Shown here: positions 12,801 to 25,977 of the stretch, one piece after another | How the letters are laid out: each line of letters begins with the position of its first letter | Position numbering within the stretch: position 1 is the first letter of the stretch | Source: Neopestalotiopsis rosae | Taxonomy: Eukaryota > Ascomycota > Sordariomycetes > Amphisphaeriales > Sporocadaceae | Length of the DNA stretch: 64,000 nt | Assembly (NCBI GenBank): GCA_023078685.1 | Contig: JALGAS010000004.1 | Coordinates: 3,162,001-3,226,000 of the forward strand | Direction of reading: 5' to 3' | Made by a program: the position numbers and the translations under genes | Notes under the pieces: generated by a model | Told to the model about the DNA's origin: nothing | What the model saw: only the letters and a program-made list of their open reading frames with translations | Databases searched by the model: none

Positions 12801-15800
12801 CCACAGCCAAGGTGTCCGGCCATTCGGATATCCGGTACGGCGTGCATACGGGATCTACTCGATCGGGAAAACCTCAGGGGCTGCTCTCCTTACCGCCTAG
12901 CCAGCTTTCACATTGATTGAACTTTGCTCACCCCGAGCTCACAATTTCGTTAGATTTGCACAATCATTTCTAGCACTTGGGATCCCGTAGGATTCAAGCT
13001 TGTTCTTCCTTTGCCAAGCGAGGCGTGCTATCCGTATATTAATAGCGAGCACGGCAGCTCGCTTATTGCATTGGGGCACATCCTAGAAGCACATCCTTGG
13101 TATTCTCGAAGGATCATTCGGATGCTTGCCTAAAGTCGTGCACTGCTGTAATCCCCTGGGACTTGGGATAATCTTTTGACGCAGACCTACCAAAGCAGGA
13201 TTTGTTCACTCTTCCGACTTTCATGATCAGACAGGCAACAGAATAAGCAAAGGACCAACAAGTCCGCGCAATGATTCGGCTGGTTCTTAGCGGCCACGCG
13301 GTGTTTGACCCCCAGTTCACTCACTTTTAAGCTTCAATTTAAAGCTGTCGCTAGCCCCGCCGGGCGATTCCAAAGAATCTTCTTCCACCCCCTCCACACC
13401 CCAAGCCCTTTGTTTCTTGGCTGCATGTCTTGAGGCGGGCTCGCGAAAGGCTCTCCTAGAGGATGCGGCTGTCGCTGTCGTCTATGGTCTCCAAGACGAT
13501 GCATCCTGGAAATCCCATCTTTTTGCTTTCGTTAAGTTTGTCGCTTTCTTTCTTGGTAAAACCTTGGCTTCGATAGGCCCCAAACAATCACGGGAGCGAC
13601 GGCAGGAGGTATAGTATTACGTCGTGTAGGTAGACCTTCCTGACCTCTCCCCCCCTTTCTCCACATGTGAAATTGCCCAAGCAGGCTAGAGGCTTGGGAA
13701 AAGCTCGGCCACTCCTCTTCGCTTCGACGCTTCGACGATTCACCTGCTGCCACACCGTTGGCTTACGCTGACAAAGATTGGGCCGCGCGTTGTGGGCATT
13801 GTTGGCTATTCCCGGTGGAAATGAGTCAGCAGTGAGCATCCATATTATTGCATTTGTAGTCAAGTTCCAACTGCGTATTTGAGTCAATATTCGCCAATTT
13901 TTCCGAATTAGTTTAGCAGTACCATGGATCCTACCACTAGATGGTGGCACCAACTCGGCCGTCAGATGCGAATATGCTGCCTCGAGAGCGAATCTCCAAC
14001 GAAGACTCGGCAACGGCTTGGCATGTGTTTGTTTGTGGTGCGTTTGGCCAGACGGTGAGAGGGAATAGCCGGAGGCGGGTCTATCTCTGTTGGTTTGGTT
14101 GGACGATATTGTATTCCTTGGCACTCGAGCCCGTTTCAAACTGCCCGGCTTTGATTTTTCGTGCTCAACATGTCTGCTAGAGTAGCACAAACGAGCGGCT
14201 TGACCTGAGAAAATAACACCCAGTCCACTCTTTCTTGCTCACTAAAATACTGGTCGTGGGACTATTACGGTGGTGCTGCAAGTCTATGGAGTTACTACGG
14301 AGTCATATAGCTAACGTTATGCATAATATACGAGCCTATAGAGTAGCACCATGACCAAATCACAACGGTGCTGCCGCTGTCATTTTTACTGCAAAAAGTT
14401 CTCTGAAACAGCGCTTGTCATTATTATGTGCAACCGACGAGGGAATCCTCCTCGTACTTCCATTTCTGGCGCTCTACAGCAGACAAGGGCAAAGACGTTA
14501 TGGTTCATCAGAGAAAGATCTTGGGCGGGAGCGGGCATCCTCAAAGGCTCCTTGCAGCGGTCCGTCCTGACGGGACCAATCGTATACGTGCGCTTATCTG
14601 CACCCGGCCCGGACCCCAGATGACACCGTCACAGATCTATTGTACTTGAGTTGGAGAATCACGAGATATTCAATCTCTTCCAACTAGGAATACGCATACA
14701 CCGGCGCACCATTGCAGAACTCGGAAGGGTCATATTCAGGCTATACTATTGTCATTACCATCGTATACTCCGAATGACGCCCGGTGGGGCACGCGAGACG
14801 TGGAAAGTCAGTGGGTAGTAACCCTAATACGGTATACCACGTCAAAAATAGGACAAGGTATCTGGACTGGGTGTGTATATCGTATCTCCGAGCCATTCGT
14901 GCTTTGCCTTGCGAAAAATAACGGAAGATGCATGGCAGCAACAGGAATCTGCAGGAAGCTCAACCCGCGGGCGGATACGCCGCATAGGAAGATGCGGGGA
15001 TGCGACGATGATGTCTCGAAATGGTCATCTCTTGATCACGACCCTGCCTGGCAACGCCGAGTTCGTGCCGAGCAAAAGTATCTTGGACGACTCATCGTTG
15101 AGTGCAGAGCGGAAGCCGATGTAGCATCCTTGTCGTACGCCGCCCATCCAAACACTGGGCACCACGCAGCAACTCGAGATTTCTTGTTTGCCGAGAAATG
15201 TGATTAGTTCTTGGCACTATGCCGGTCTGATTCCCACGGCTCGTTGGTTCTTCCAAGTTGGAGCTGACAGGTCATGATGCTTCGTACTCGACACCGAGAC
15301 TTCTTCTTGTTCTTCCTTTGTACTTGGTTGCACCAAACCCATCGGCCAAGCCTCTGTGCAGATGCGCACGACAGGAAGGTGAATCATGGGTATGGCGAGA
15401 ACGCTTAAATGCGCCACTTTAGCACAAGCTTGCAATTGGGACTGTTGGTTCAGGGCCCTGGGGCAGCTTAAACGAGCACTACCAGCCCTTTTCCCCCCGG
15501 GTCGTTGGACGGATCCTAGGTCCTAATCTCTTATTGGTATATTGAGCTATACGACAATTTGGTCCAGACCTGGACAGACATTCGACTCGGCAAAACATTC
15601 CATTGAACATTTCAAGAATACTGGGACCTATTGTCATGCGATTTTGCTCGTTTCTGCTGCTAGTAGGAAAGCCACGTGGAGCAGTATACGGAACAATAGT
15701 CACTGTGACCATCCCTGAAACCCTGCCAGCAGGCAGTAGTGACAATATTACGGTCGTGCCAGCGGCTGAGTAACCGTTCGACCCAACATATCACAAAAAA

Positions 15801-18800
15801 AAGTGACGGCAGATTGCTCACGGGTCTCAAGTCCCTCATACAAAGATCACACCTACAAATGTGACCAAGAGTAATTGTCGGGACAGCTGTTCGATTGCTC
15901 GACATCGGGCCAACTCATATGCGGCCAAGGCGTCGGTGCTGCGCGCCACAGCACATCTAGCGCCGTGTAACAAAATGCCCCAAACTTCCAAGCATCTTTG
16001 CGTCCCCAAGCCAAGCTGGTAATATGGACGCCGAGTGAGCAAACTTTATTCCGTCTGTGCCTAGCCGCTACCTCGACATTGATCAGGAATCACTTTCTTG
16101 GTATGGGTCCGTTTTATTCGGCTGTTATGAAGCAACCATTTTTACACAGTAATAGAAACAATTCTATACGAGCACCCTTGCCCCAGAATTTGCCCATGAT
16201 ATGATCAATAGTGTTCAGTATGGCGCAGCTTAGGCCTAGAACTTATAGCGTATGTGCGCTTCAGCGTAATTTTGGATATTTAGGAATGCGGCGTCGATAG
16301 TCATCGTATGGACAATCCACGTGGTTCTGAATTCGTGCATACTGATCTGACCTCCCAGCCCGCTCGGGAAACATCAGCAACTGCAATCGCATTGCTGACG
16401 ACTGCTGCCACAAGAAGTAAAAACCACGCAAAGACTAGAGGGAAAGCTGAAAACATAGGCCGCAGGCCGACCGCTAAGGGCTTGTCGTTTTCTTATTCCA
16501 GAGGTCATCGGACTGCCGGCAGCGCCAATGAAGAAATTCTAGACCTGTGGCTTGCAAAGAAGGCGCTCAAGGCGTTGGGCGTTGGGCCTAATCTAGTATA
16601 GGCGCGGCCGTGATGGCGGGGCTCTGGTTCGAGTTCACCTTGGGCCCCGGTGCCCTGGGAAAAATAGAAAGACACGACAAAAAAAGGGACGGGAGAGGAA
16701 GGGCCTGAGAAAAAATCTTAAACAGACGTCAGTCCGGATGCCCGAGTGCCAAGCCCAAGCCAAGCCCCTCCTTCGCTCGTTCGCTGTTCTCTCAATCTAC
16801 TGTACGAATACGCAAAGATACGGCATTCCATGGTGACTCGTCAGTTTTTGTTCTCTGGATCAGCAGATTTCACCCATGCCTCGGGAAATGGAATTTTTCA
16901 TGTCGAGAGCAGCAATCTTGGCAAATCCGTGCCGTGCGATCCTATCGGTCGTTCAGCTGTTTTCCGTTGCTCACCGGTATCCGCCTGTCACGAATGAGAT
17001 ATTAGGTTCTACAGGCATCAATTTTTTACCTTTTCCCAATTTGCATGCAGGGGTATTCTTTTTAAGTGCGAGCGTATCGGCCGCAGAGCCGCGTCTAAGC
17101 CAGTGATGTGGATACGTATTTTTCTTGATTCCTCTGTCAGAGGATCCATCAGACTGGATGCAAATGTTAACTTGCAGCGGTTTCTTGTCATTTGTTTACT
17201 CATCATCAAAAAGTGTTGTTTACGGAAAAGATGTGATCTATTCATGGAAAGAGTCAGCCAACGGCCGTCTGACGCAGCTAACCTGCCGTGGACGGCTCCG
17301 CCGCGCACTATTGTTCCACTGTCTACATAGAATTATAGCCCATACAGCGCCATCCGACCACGTATCCAAACGAGATCTGTGGAAGCCTTGGAACATATCG
17401 ATCCGTCCGTGATTTACATGGGCCACGGCACGGTCGCTAGTCTCAAATTTTACAATTGCATCCCTTGTGATTTGATGATGGAAATCCCGTATTTGGTAAA
17501 CAAGTAGTGGGGATAGTGTAAAAGGGCGACATTGGTAGCTTGGCCAAAATAACGGACGGAATAATGTACCTGGGTATTCGGCGCAAACTCTCTCATCAGT
17601 GGGGCCGCTGCCTATTGGGATGCGATCGTTTCTGTGACCTCCACTGGCGACCAACAAAGTACTATGCGCAAGTGACGAGAGCCCTGCTTACATAGTACAA
17701 AGAGTTCGAATATTTATCCTTGATATGAGGAATGATCGTCGACGTCATGTGTATGGGGTATACTGTCAGCTAATCAGGGCGAGAGTCATCAGAAGTTCAA
17801 GTCCAATAGGAGGACTCATGCTTCATTTTTCTTTGTGCTCCTGGCTCGTACACGACTATTACGCTGTATATTATTTGGGCCCGGGCTGGCTGATGAACAG
17901 GGGGCCCCTGATTGATTACGGTTATGCTCTGGCTCTAATTAAGCTTAACGGAGCTGCATTTTGAGAATTGCTTAGCTCTTTTGGCCTGTGTTCGGGGCTG
18001 TCGGGGGTTACATTTTATTACCTCGCTCGTGGGGCCAGCATCCATCCATTCCCATCCTGCCTCTCCACCCGCACCACTCCTCACTGGTCGTCTGCCCAGT
18101 TGCCCAGGTCTTGGGGGCTCAGGGTTTGCGTAAGACTCGTGTGCCAAGCCTGCCAAGCTTCTCTGCCTTTACAGGGGAATGGCAGATGGGAAAATCAATC
18201 CCAGTCGGCGGATATCCGCACCTGCGCGTCCTTTTGGGTGCCAACTGGGCGTGTTGGTTCAGGAAGGGCTGTGGGAGGCTGGCCTTTTCTGGGTCATTGT
18301 GGTGCATCAATCGGTCCAACCCTGCCTCTATTCCTGCGCTCATCACCTCTCGGTTGGTGATGCACCACGTTCTGCTATCCAATGTAGGCATCGAAACGGC
18401 CGATTATGTTTTCGATACTACGACGCAACCAGTACGGCATCTCCGCAATCAATGGCGATCGTCCATCGTCTGCCAAGGCATGGATCAGCTATACCTGTCA
18501 TCTATGCTTCCAATCAGCGGCCGATGAGGTCTGTATTCTCCACTGGCCTGTTTGACGTGCTGGCTCGGCGTACCTTTGATTGCTCGGAGAAAGGAGGCGG
18601 AAGAAGGATTAAAGACATACTACAGTAGACGCACCCACGCTGCTCGCACTCACACCCGCACACCACACAACACATGCGGCTACGCCATGTCCTATGTGAG
18701 TGACAAGGGCCCCGGTAGGCCAAGCTTTTTTGATGGCAAGGATTATAATCCAAAGTAGTATAGTCAGAAGCACATCAGCCCCGCCAACCCACTTCAGTCC

Positions 18801-21800
18801 CTCCCTGGCTACACTCTAAATTGACATGCTGCCCAGGTGACGCGCGGCCTCATGCTCTTGGAGGTCCACTCGTCTGCCCACAGTCCGGATGATGTTTGAG
18901 ATTGGCAAGAGAAGGCTCCCAGTTGGTTCGATGAACAACAAGCTTTCGTCCTTTAAGAGGTCGGCAAGGCTCCTCGGCAATCCGCCGATGCGTCGTTGCT
19001 CGGAAAACTCAAAGTGCTACATTGATTGATTGCACCTGAGACCCTGACTTGCTTGACAGATAAGTGGTACGCTGCCGCTTTTGTAGACGGTGGTATCGTA
19101 AAGCCGCGGCATCGTCTAACTAGATGCGTATGAATAGACGAGAACAACATCCACCTGACAAACCCACCATCTTCTGATTGATCCTCGTTTGTGATTGGAC
19201 TTTTGATACTCACCATATCTTCGGGTCCTGGGGTTATTGTCAAGAGGCTCGCCGGTTCAGGTTGTCCAAGGGAATAGTGCTCCGGGGTGCACAGGGAAGA
19301 GTGCTAATCTATGCCAAGCAATTATAGGCCACCCCCTACCTCCCCCAGGCTGACGCCATATCTAATTGTGACACACAAGACGACAGATAGCAGTAACATG
19401 AGCACTTTTGTGCGTATATTATATCGCTGATTCATCGTGAGCATGACGCTGACTATGATGACAAACGAGCTCACAAGCATATTACATAGTACAGCACAAT
19501 TGACTTTCGAAACCCAAACGTGGCCTTACAAAGGCGGTCATCTTCCCCCGTTGGGCATGCGACATGTCAAGCATGGGAAAAAGCACTCGCCACATTCGTG
19601 CTTTCCAACGGTACAGTTAAGGTAGGAATATTTGCAATTACAGTTTTCCATGGCCTCGGCGCCAAGGGTCAAATGGCCCTCGTCCTGCCTTTTTGCTTCG
19701 GTCTCGGTCCCGTAACGTACGGGCTTTTTGCCATGGTCTTCCCACTGCAACCTCTCTGTTCCCCGGAGGATCGCGCGCAACCCACTTTGCCGGGTCCTGG
19801 CCCGTAATCCTTCTCGCAACCATAACTTTGTGTGTGAAATAACGCAGGAGCGCAGCTTATTTTGGCCCTTTCCCAACGAACCAACCAACAGAGCTGAAAT
19901 GCAGACGACCCCTTTTTCCCTCCTCTCTTTCCCTTCTGGCTACGGGCATGATGACAAACAAGGTTGATCTGACACCGATGTCCAGAAAGCCCCGGCGTTT
20001 ACGCCGCCGACAAGCATGGCCGATCTGCGCAGTACGTAAATATCATTCGCGATCCCCACCGAAGAGTCCGAGACTTTGACAAATGATGATGGAAGGAGTC
20101 GAGTGTACAGTAATCAATATGATCTGGGCTGATTTCGTCTTGCTTTGAAACGGTCCGAAGAAGAGCCACGAAAGCTGAAAAAAAATTTTTTTTTCCCTGT
20201 CTACCGACGATGCTTTCGGTGTGCTAGGTCAATCCCCTAAAGTTAGAGTTATCAAGAAGGTTAAGGTTGACCAGCCGTCCCAATTGAGCTTTTCTTAACC
20301 TCTCGCCGTCACGGCGGGAATCACTAGGCAGGCTAGGGGAAGCATGTTCCTTGTTTCGTGTAACATCCAAATGTCCGTGGCGTGCGCCATACTCTAATAA
20401 TGACGAACAAATCACGATCCATGTAGTACTCATATCGTGAAGAAGTCGACAAGGCTGCATGCATTATACTGCGCCGTTACCGTCGTGTAGTTCTTACCAA
20501 TGTCAAACATTGGTGCAGTCATATTGGCCAAGGCCAAGGAGACACTGTTCATCATTACCACACTTAGCAAAGATACGTGTATATTGTACACTCGTGATTG
20601 CTAGCTGGTGCAGAACTGAACACCAACTGTTTTCATATCAGCCTCCTTGATCGCTTGCAAGGCTAGTCTGCCCTCGCTCTCGCCATGAGAGGTGCGGGAG
20701 GAATGTTGCCAACGATACCGACCCAAATTAGTTGCAATATTGACCTTTTGGGGCAACAGTCTCCAGGACCATGATCCGGTGTGTTGATACAATCACGCAA
20801 GACACTCAAAAGTCGTTCTACCTTCCCGAGCCTCATTGTCTGAGCATGGATTATCAACTGAGACCTCATATCCTGTCAGCCTTGTCGTGATGCCGACCTG
20901 GGCCGAGATGGCGCGCATTCTGTCGGCTGCGCATTTCAGGATAATTCCATACATTTGTTCTACATTCTATATTCATGACTGAATCCAGTATCAACATTCT
21001 GTGTCAACTTTCTTGAATGTTTGAATAAGAAAGTAAATATATATCGGATTCGAGTAAATGCGTTATTATTTGTAAATAATTTTGGAAATATGTTTCATAA
21101 TGATTCATAGTCAACAAGCAGCAAACAACGTGGTCGTGAGGGCAAAATGACATGACCCCGGCGCTATTCGAGGCATTCTCACATCGCAATAATAGTTGGA
21201 GGCCTAGTACCATACGCTGACTCACATTGATCATCTATGAGAAGTTACAACACGTTATTGTACGGATATAGGTTGCTGGTATCGGTGATGGGGGCCTTAA
21301 GACACAAGACAACGAGTCACAAAGGAATCACCGACGATATATGTCACAATAAGCAATTAGTCAAGACTTTCTCTCACTAGTGTCTGCGGCAGCCGTATTA
21401 CTTTGACTGGAGAAGGAAACTCTTTATTACTTGGCTTTTGTGGCTAACGAGAGCCAACCCGTGAGCTATTTTGAGAATCAATGCTGGTTTTTCTGTACCT
21501 CTAACCCAAAGGTACAAATTATAAATCTTCTTCACGCATTTGTAAGGTATCAAAACTCCATATGATCGTTTTGAACAAAGAACTGTATCTCGCATGACGA
21601 ATGATTTACATCCAAATATACAACAGTGTACTGTGACCAATTGTAGCTAAACGCTTTATTTGTTGACATGTTTTTGACGGAATCGGATCCGGCAAACTTA
21701 CGATAGTGTCGCGAAGTGAACCCCCGCGTACTGTTTCTGAACGAAATAAAGCTGCGTGATTGTGTGATCATGCCATCTTGTGACTTGCCGTACGGTGAGC

Positions 21801-22499
21801 CATATAATCATTCGGTGACACCTTGATGAAACCAGCAAGCTTACCGTAACAGCACCAGTGGTCTACACGCTCGTGGAAGAATCAAGTACAAGGACTGGTT
21901 GGTTTGTGTCGTAGAGACCTTCTGTCGTCTTTTGATCCCACGTCAAACTACAAGGCACATCATGTCGCATCACAGTTGGAATTACCCAAGTATGAGATAT
22001 CAAACCAGATGCAAAAGGCCAAGAGCCCATCGTACAAAGTTGGGGGTATCTATCTAGTCTCTGTCTTGCAAATCGTACACAGCTCGGGAAAAGCCCACGA
22101 GCTTATTTTACACGGCATGACTTGCCGACGGTGGTATTACTTCTGCTTTTGAGCTGTCAGATTTGTACAGCCTTCCCAAATTGGTCACGAGGACTCGGGG
22201 ACAACGCAAACACGGCCCAAACCGAGTTGCCATCGCTGAGTCGTTTTCCTTTTCAGGGTTCTCGAGACACTCAAGCAGGCCATTGCCCGCAGGTCTACAA
22301 AGGGACTATGCAGGATGTTTCTCTCAATCCCCATGGCACTATGCATATTTGCGTAACCTGGAGCAGCCCGGCAGATACCAGTTGAAACAAGACCGGGAGA
22401 GCCGAGTCGCGTATCCCGGTGACACAAAGACATGACCCCACGTCCCAGAGCAGAAAGCGTTGACGAATATGACCTGATTCGAGCCGGTGCCAAGATGAA
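6823..22499. other. Nearly 15.7-kb gene-poor region upstream of the WOPR gene
   Basis: No family, multi-exon structure or convincing single-exon gene was found on either strand. Composition is balanced and not RIP-like. Several stretches look like fungal promoter or leader DNA: a GGT/GTT-rich run at 7019-7050 (CCA/ACC-rich on the WOPR transcript strand), a CT run near 7669, and pyrimidine-rich blocks near 11970-12440 and 18030-18120. Open frames such as the minus-strand one at 11073-11711 and the plus-strand ones near 18000-18700 overlap one another in several frames with no domain, so they look like chance. The region may hold a long 5' leader, introns, distal regulatory DNA or non-coding RNA for the WOPR gene, but the sequence alone does not show which. 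Confidence 0.5.
7532..7555. repeat. Short tandem repeat, GGAGCTG x 3.4
   Basis: The 7-nt unit GGAGCTG is repeated just over three times without mismatch. It lies in the upstream flank of the WOPR gene and has no evident role. Confidence 0.8.
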
Positions 22500-24182
22500 C
22501 TAGCAATCACACCTGCCGTACCATCGAGGAAACGCTGTGGTATCTCTAATGGTTTGGACACCGGACAGGTAGCAAATCAACCGGTCGAATCCCAAGCCAA
22601 AGCCGCCGTGTGGTGGGCAGCCCCAGCGTCGTAGGTCCAGATACCAGTCGAGGTTATTGCCTACCGTCTTTTCAGAATCAGTAGTGCCAGGCACCTGCTC
22701 AGAGGCCGTCGTGTCAAGGCCGTTGAGCTTCATTGACTCGATCAAATTGTCTAGCCGGTGCTCGCGCATGGACCCTCCGACAATCTCGCAGAAATCGGGA
22801 ACGAGGAGATCAAAGCACTCCACAGTCTCACCAGGGGTCGTATTCCCGAGATCATTCTCGGCTGCCTTCATGTAGAAAGCCTTGAAGCTCCGCGGGTAAT
22901 GAGTGACAAAGACTGGTGTTTCCCCATTGCCAATGTGTGCTGCGAGGTATCGTTCATGCTCCGTGCGAAGGTCTTGCCCCCAGACCGGTTTGACTTCAAA
23001 CGACTCGTTCGAGGCAAGGAGGGCGTCGATCGCATCCGTGTAGGTGATACGAGGCCAGGCTTCCTTCACCATGAGACCACGCCAACGCCTCTCGACTTGC
23101 TCTACAGGAGCCATGTCGGCCGAGGACTCTGCAGTTCTGCTCGACATCTCCTTGACAGTTCTAGAACCGTGCAAATCAATGGCAACGTGCTTGAGCATAT
23201 CCTCCACAAGGCCCATAATGGACTCCATATTATCCGTGAAGCTCATCTCGGCCTCCAGCATGTAAAATTCGCTCAGGTGACGCGGGGTGTCGCTCTGTTC
23301 AGCCCGAAAGGTAGGGGATAATGTCCAGACATTTCCGAGAGCTTGTGCCAGAGCTTCTAAATGCAATTGTGCTGAGACTGTGGTGTAGACAGGACGGCGG
23401 TAGAAAGACTTTGCTGTTTCACCTTTAGGCTGCGGGCTCTCATCGACAGTAGAGACACCAAATACTTCGCCAGCACCCTCGCAATCCGAGGCGGTGAGTA
23501 TTGGCGTGTGAGTTTGCACAAACTGACGACTTTCAAAGAAGCGATTCAGAGATGAGATAACTTCTGAACGAAAACGCAGTAGTGTAGAGTTGAAAGGTAT
23601 CCTGGGCCTCAAGTGAGGTATTGACCGTAGAAATTCGGGACTCTGGTACTTCTTCTGCAGAGGGAATGTCTGATGTCATGTCAGTCTGACTTGTCCGTGA
23701 GCATGATGATTTAGGGGAAGAGGTAGATACCTTGGCGTCTGAAGCCCCAAGCACATTCGTCTTCTGAACTTGGAGCTCGTGACTCTGACCTTGTCCACGA
23801 GAGGCGACCCATGACCCGTGCAAACGAACGGCAGCTCCCGTTGTCAGACTAGATGGATAATATTAGTGATATTGGATCATATAAGAGTGGATTCATGGTC
23901 TAATTTGTCCCACCCTTCAGCTTGATCAGCAGGAACCACGGCCTGCAATGAGTCGATTGATGAACCGTCACCCAGAGACACGAAGGAGTGCTTCTTCTGA
24001 GCTCTCACAGAGCGGACGTATCCGTCGATCTCAATCCCCGTGGCTGGCTCTGAGGGTTTCCATTGCAAATACTCAGCTACCGTCCTGGGTAGCGTCGATT
24101 TGTGAGCTCTGGTGCCCTGCCAGCGTACCCGCAGCGCATGGCTGAATAGGGGCCGTCGCGTGGCGGGGCTGAGGATTGACAT
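22500..24182 (-). CDS. Asparaginyl-tRNA synthetase, mitochondrial type
   Basis: This class II aminoacyl-tRNA synthetase charges tRNA-Asn, probably in mitochondria (orthologue of yeast SLM5). Exons are 24182-23914, 23848-23731 and 23669-22500, with introns of 65 and 61 nt, giving 518 aa. The joins restore family text: the first gives AEG-LTTGAAVRL and the second gives SDAK-TFPLQKKYQSPEFLRSIP. An N-terminal OB-fold anticodon-binding domain (residues about 35-130) precedes the catalytic core. Motif 1 follows HLRPRIPF, motif 2 is RHLSEFYMLEAEM, and motif 3 is GLGFDRLICYLSG followed by TIRDTTAFPRW. The start at 24182 gives an Arg-rich presequence (SPATRRP, RVRWQGTRAHK) that fits mitochondrial import. 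An in-frame ATG at 24224 would add 14 residues. All core motifs are present and no lesion is seen. Confidence 0.94.
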
Positions 24183-24224
24183 GGCGCTGAGAGGTACTAG
24201 GAGAGAATGGATGAGGTCATTCAA

Positions 24225-25977
24225 TCCTGCGACAGTCGATTAAACCAGCTTTCAGCACATGATGAGCGCTCACAAAGAGAAAATAATGGTCGGCCCGCGT
24301 ATCATGAATGCCGTCGCGGATCCTGGTGACTCTAGCTTGCCAGCTGGAACCTCTGTCGTGCCCAGGTGTGAGCTTGGTGGAATTTGACATGGATTAAGTG
24401 TTGAACCGGGCACCGGCCGAGAGCTTGGGCCATGTCCGTTGATTGAAATCTTATCTCGATTTTGCACACGCTACATTACAATTTTTGGAAACCACTACAA
24501 CAAAATATGACTTCAGATTATTTTCGTATTAACTTACCCTTGAATCAGTAATAGACTATCACTAATCCAAAATTGCCTTGTATATTAAGTTTATTTACTC
24601 ACATATTTTCTCCATTTTTCTCGACAAAAATACGGCTCATTCACAACACCGAGACAAGGTGCTGTCACTTATTATCTAAGCAAACAAGCGTCTGCGCTCC
24701 GGATCATGTGTAACGCTTCCGCGGCTCGACAGGCGCATGTATGCAATGCAACCCGCTAAAAACGGCCCAAGAGTCACAGTGTGTATATTCTGGACTCCCT
24801 AACTCCCCTAGCAGCTCTGTTTAAGTCGACATGCCTGGTCATGAATCCGTCTATTCCCCTGGTCCTCTTCCCTGGTTCCCTTGACCTGGTCCACAGCCTT
24901 GTTGCTGGCCGTTGCGACTTTGCATTGTTCTTGTTCTTGTTCTGTTCTCCCCATTCTCGCCCCGCACACGGTCCAGCCCCAATAGATGGAATCGTTCTCG
25001 GTGCTATCCTGCACTACTATTGAAGCTCCAACTGCCAGATTGCCGGGACATGCCTGTACGTCCCAGTATGCGGGTGATTCTGCCCATGAAATCTCCAATA
25101 TCCACCAGTACCGAGGTCTTTGATGTGGACGTTTACCTGCGGATTCCTTTGGCCAATTCATTTTCATTTGAGCTAGACTTCCCAAATCCACCCGCGGATG
25201 CAATGCCGTAGCGGTAGCAGCATCAAGTATTTCCCACAGGTTGAGAACATGAACGATTTGCCCAGTGCAGAAGGTGGATCCTCCTAGATCATGACTCGGC
25301 ACATAGGTATATTACCGCTTCGCCCGTATGGAGGCTGTGATGGATCAAACATTGCTTCCCTTGTGCCTCTGGATCCCTACAGCACCCAAAGAAGGCCACA
25401 GAGGTCCATATGTCTTGCTGGGTCCCCCGTCTGCACGTTACATCTCCGCGTCATACAAGATCGATGGGTAGGACAGAGATCTGTCCACAGGTAGCCGATT
25501 CCACGCTCCTGGGAAACAAAAAGACGTTACACGATGCGGACGGGTATTTTTCTGAACACAATATGAACAAGGCGAATTGCTGCGAAACGCAGTCACGTCT
25601 ATATACAGCCTTGACCACCCTCCTCACTTCTTTTCTTCCGTCATATTCATCTGGATGTTTTAGACAGGTCAAGTCGTTTTCAATATATTGTCTCGCTTTT
25701 AAAAAGACATGGTCGAGTGCCAATGATTCCTTCCCTGCCAGTGGCCGAGGAAGCTCACCATGTATTATTGGCTGTTCATGAGGCGGCTTCTAGAAACTTG
25801 CTATAAGTAAAGCAAATCTCTCAAGTAATCCGTCAAATGCCTTTACCGCTTGATGGCATGACATCACAGGAGCAAGATACCTTGGCAAAAGGGTACCCTT
25901 TCGTTTAATCTTATCTCCATTGTGTGATTTAAAGACCCTTCTTTTCCCCTTTCGCACCAATATCCACCATCTACATC
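24225..25977. other. Intergenic region between AsnRS and the PARG-like gene
   Basis: No supportable gene. The AsnRS 5' flank has an AT-rich patch near 24480-24610. The right end is the promoter of the PARG-like gene and contains a 14-bp perfect palindrome at 25888-25901. The open frame on the minus strand at 24808-25302 has no recognisable content. Confidence 0.5.
25888..25901. promoter_or_regulatory. 14-bp palindrome upstream of the PARG-like gene
   Basis: AAAGGGTACCCTTT is perfectly self-complementary and lies about 77 bp before the ATG at 25978. A dimeric regulator site is possible. This is an inference from symmetry and position only. Confidence 0.35.
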
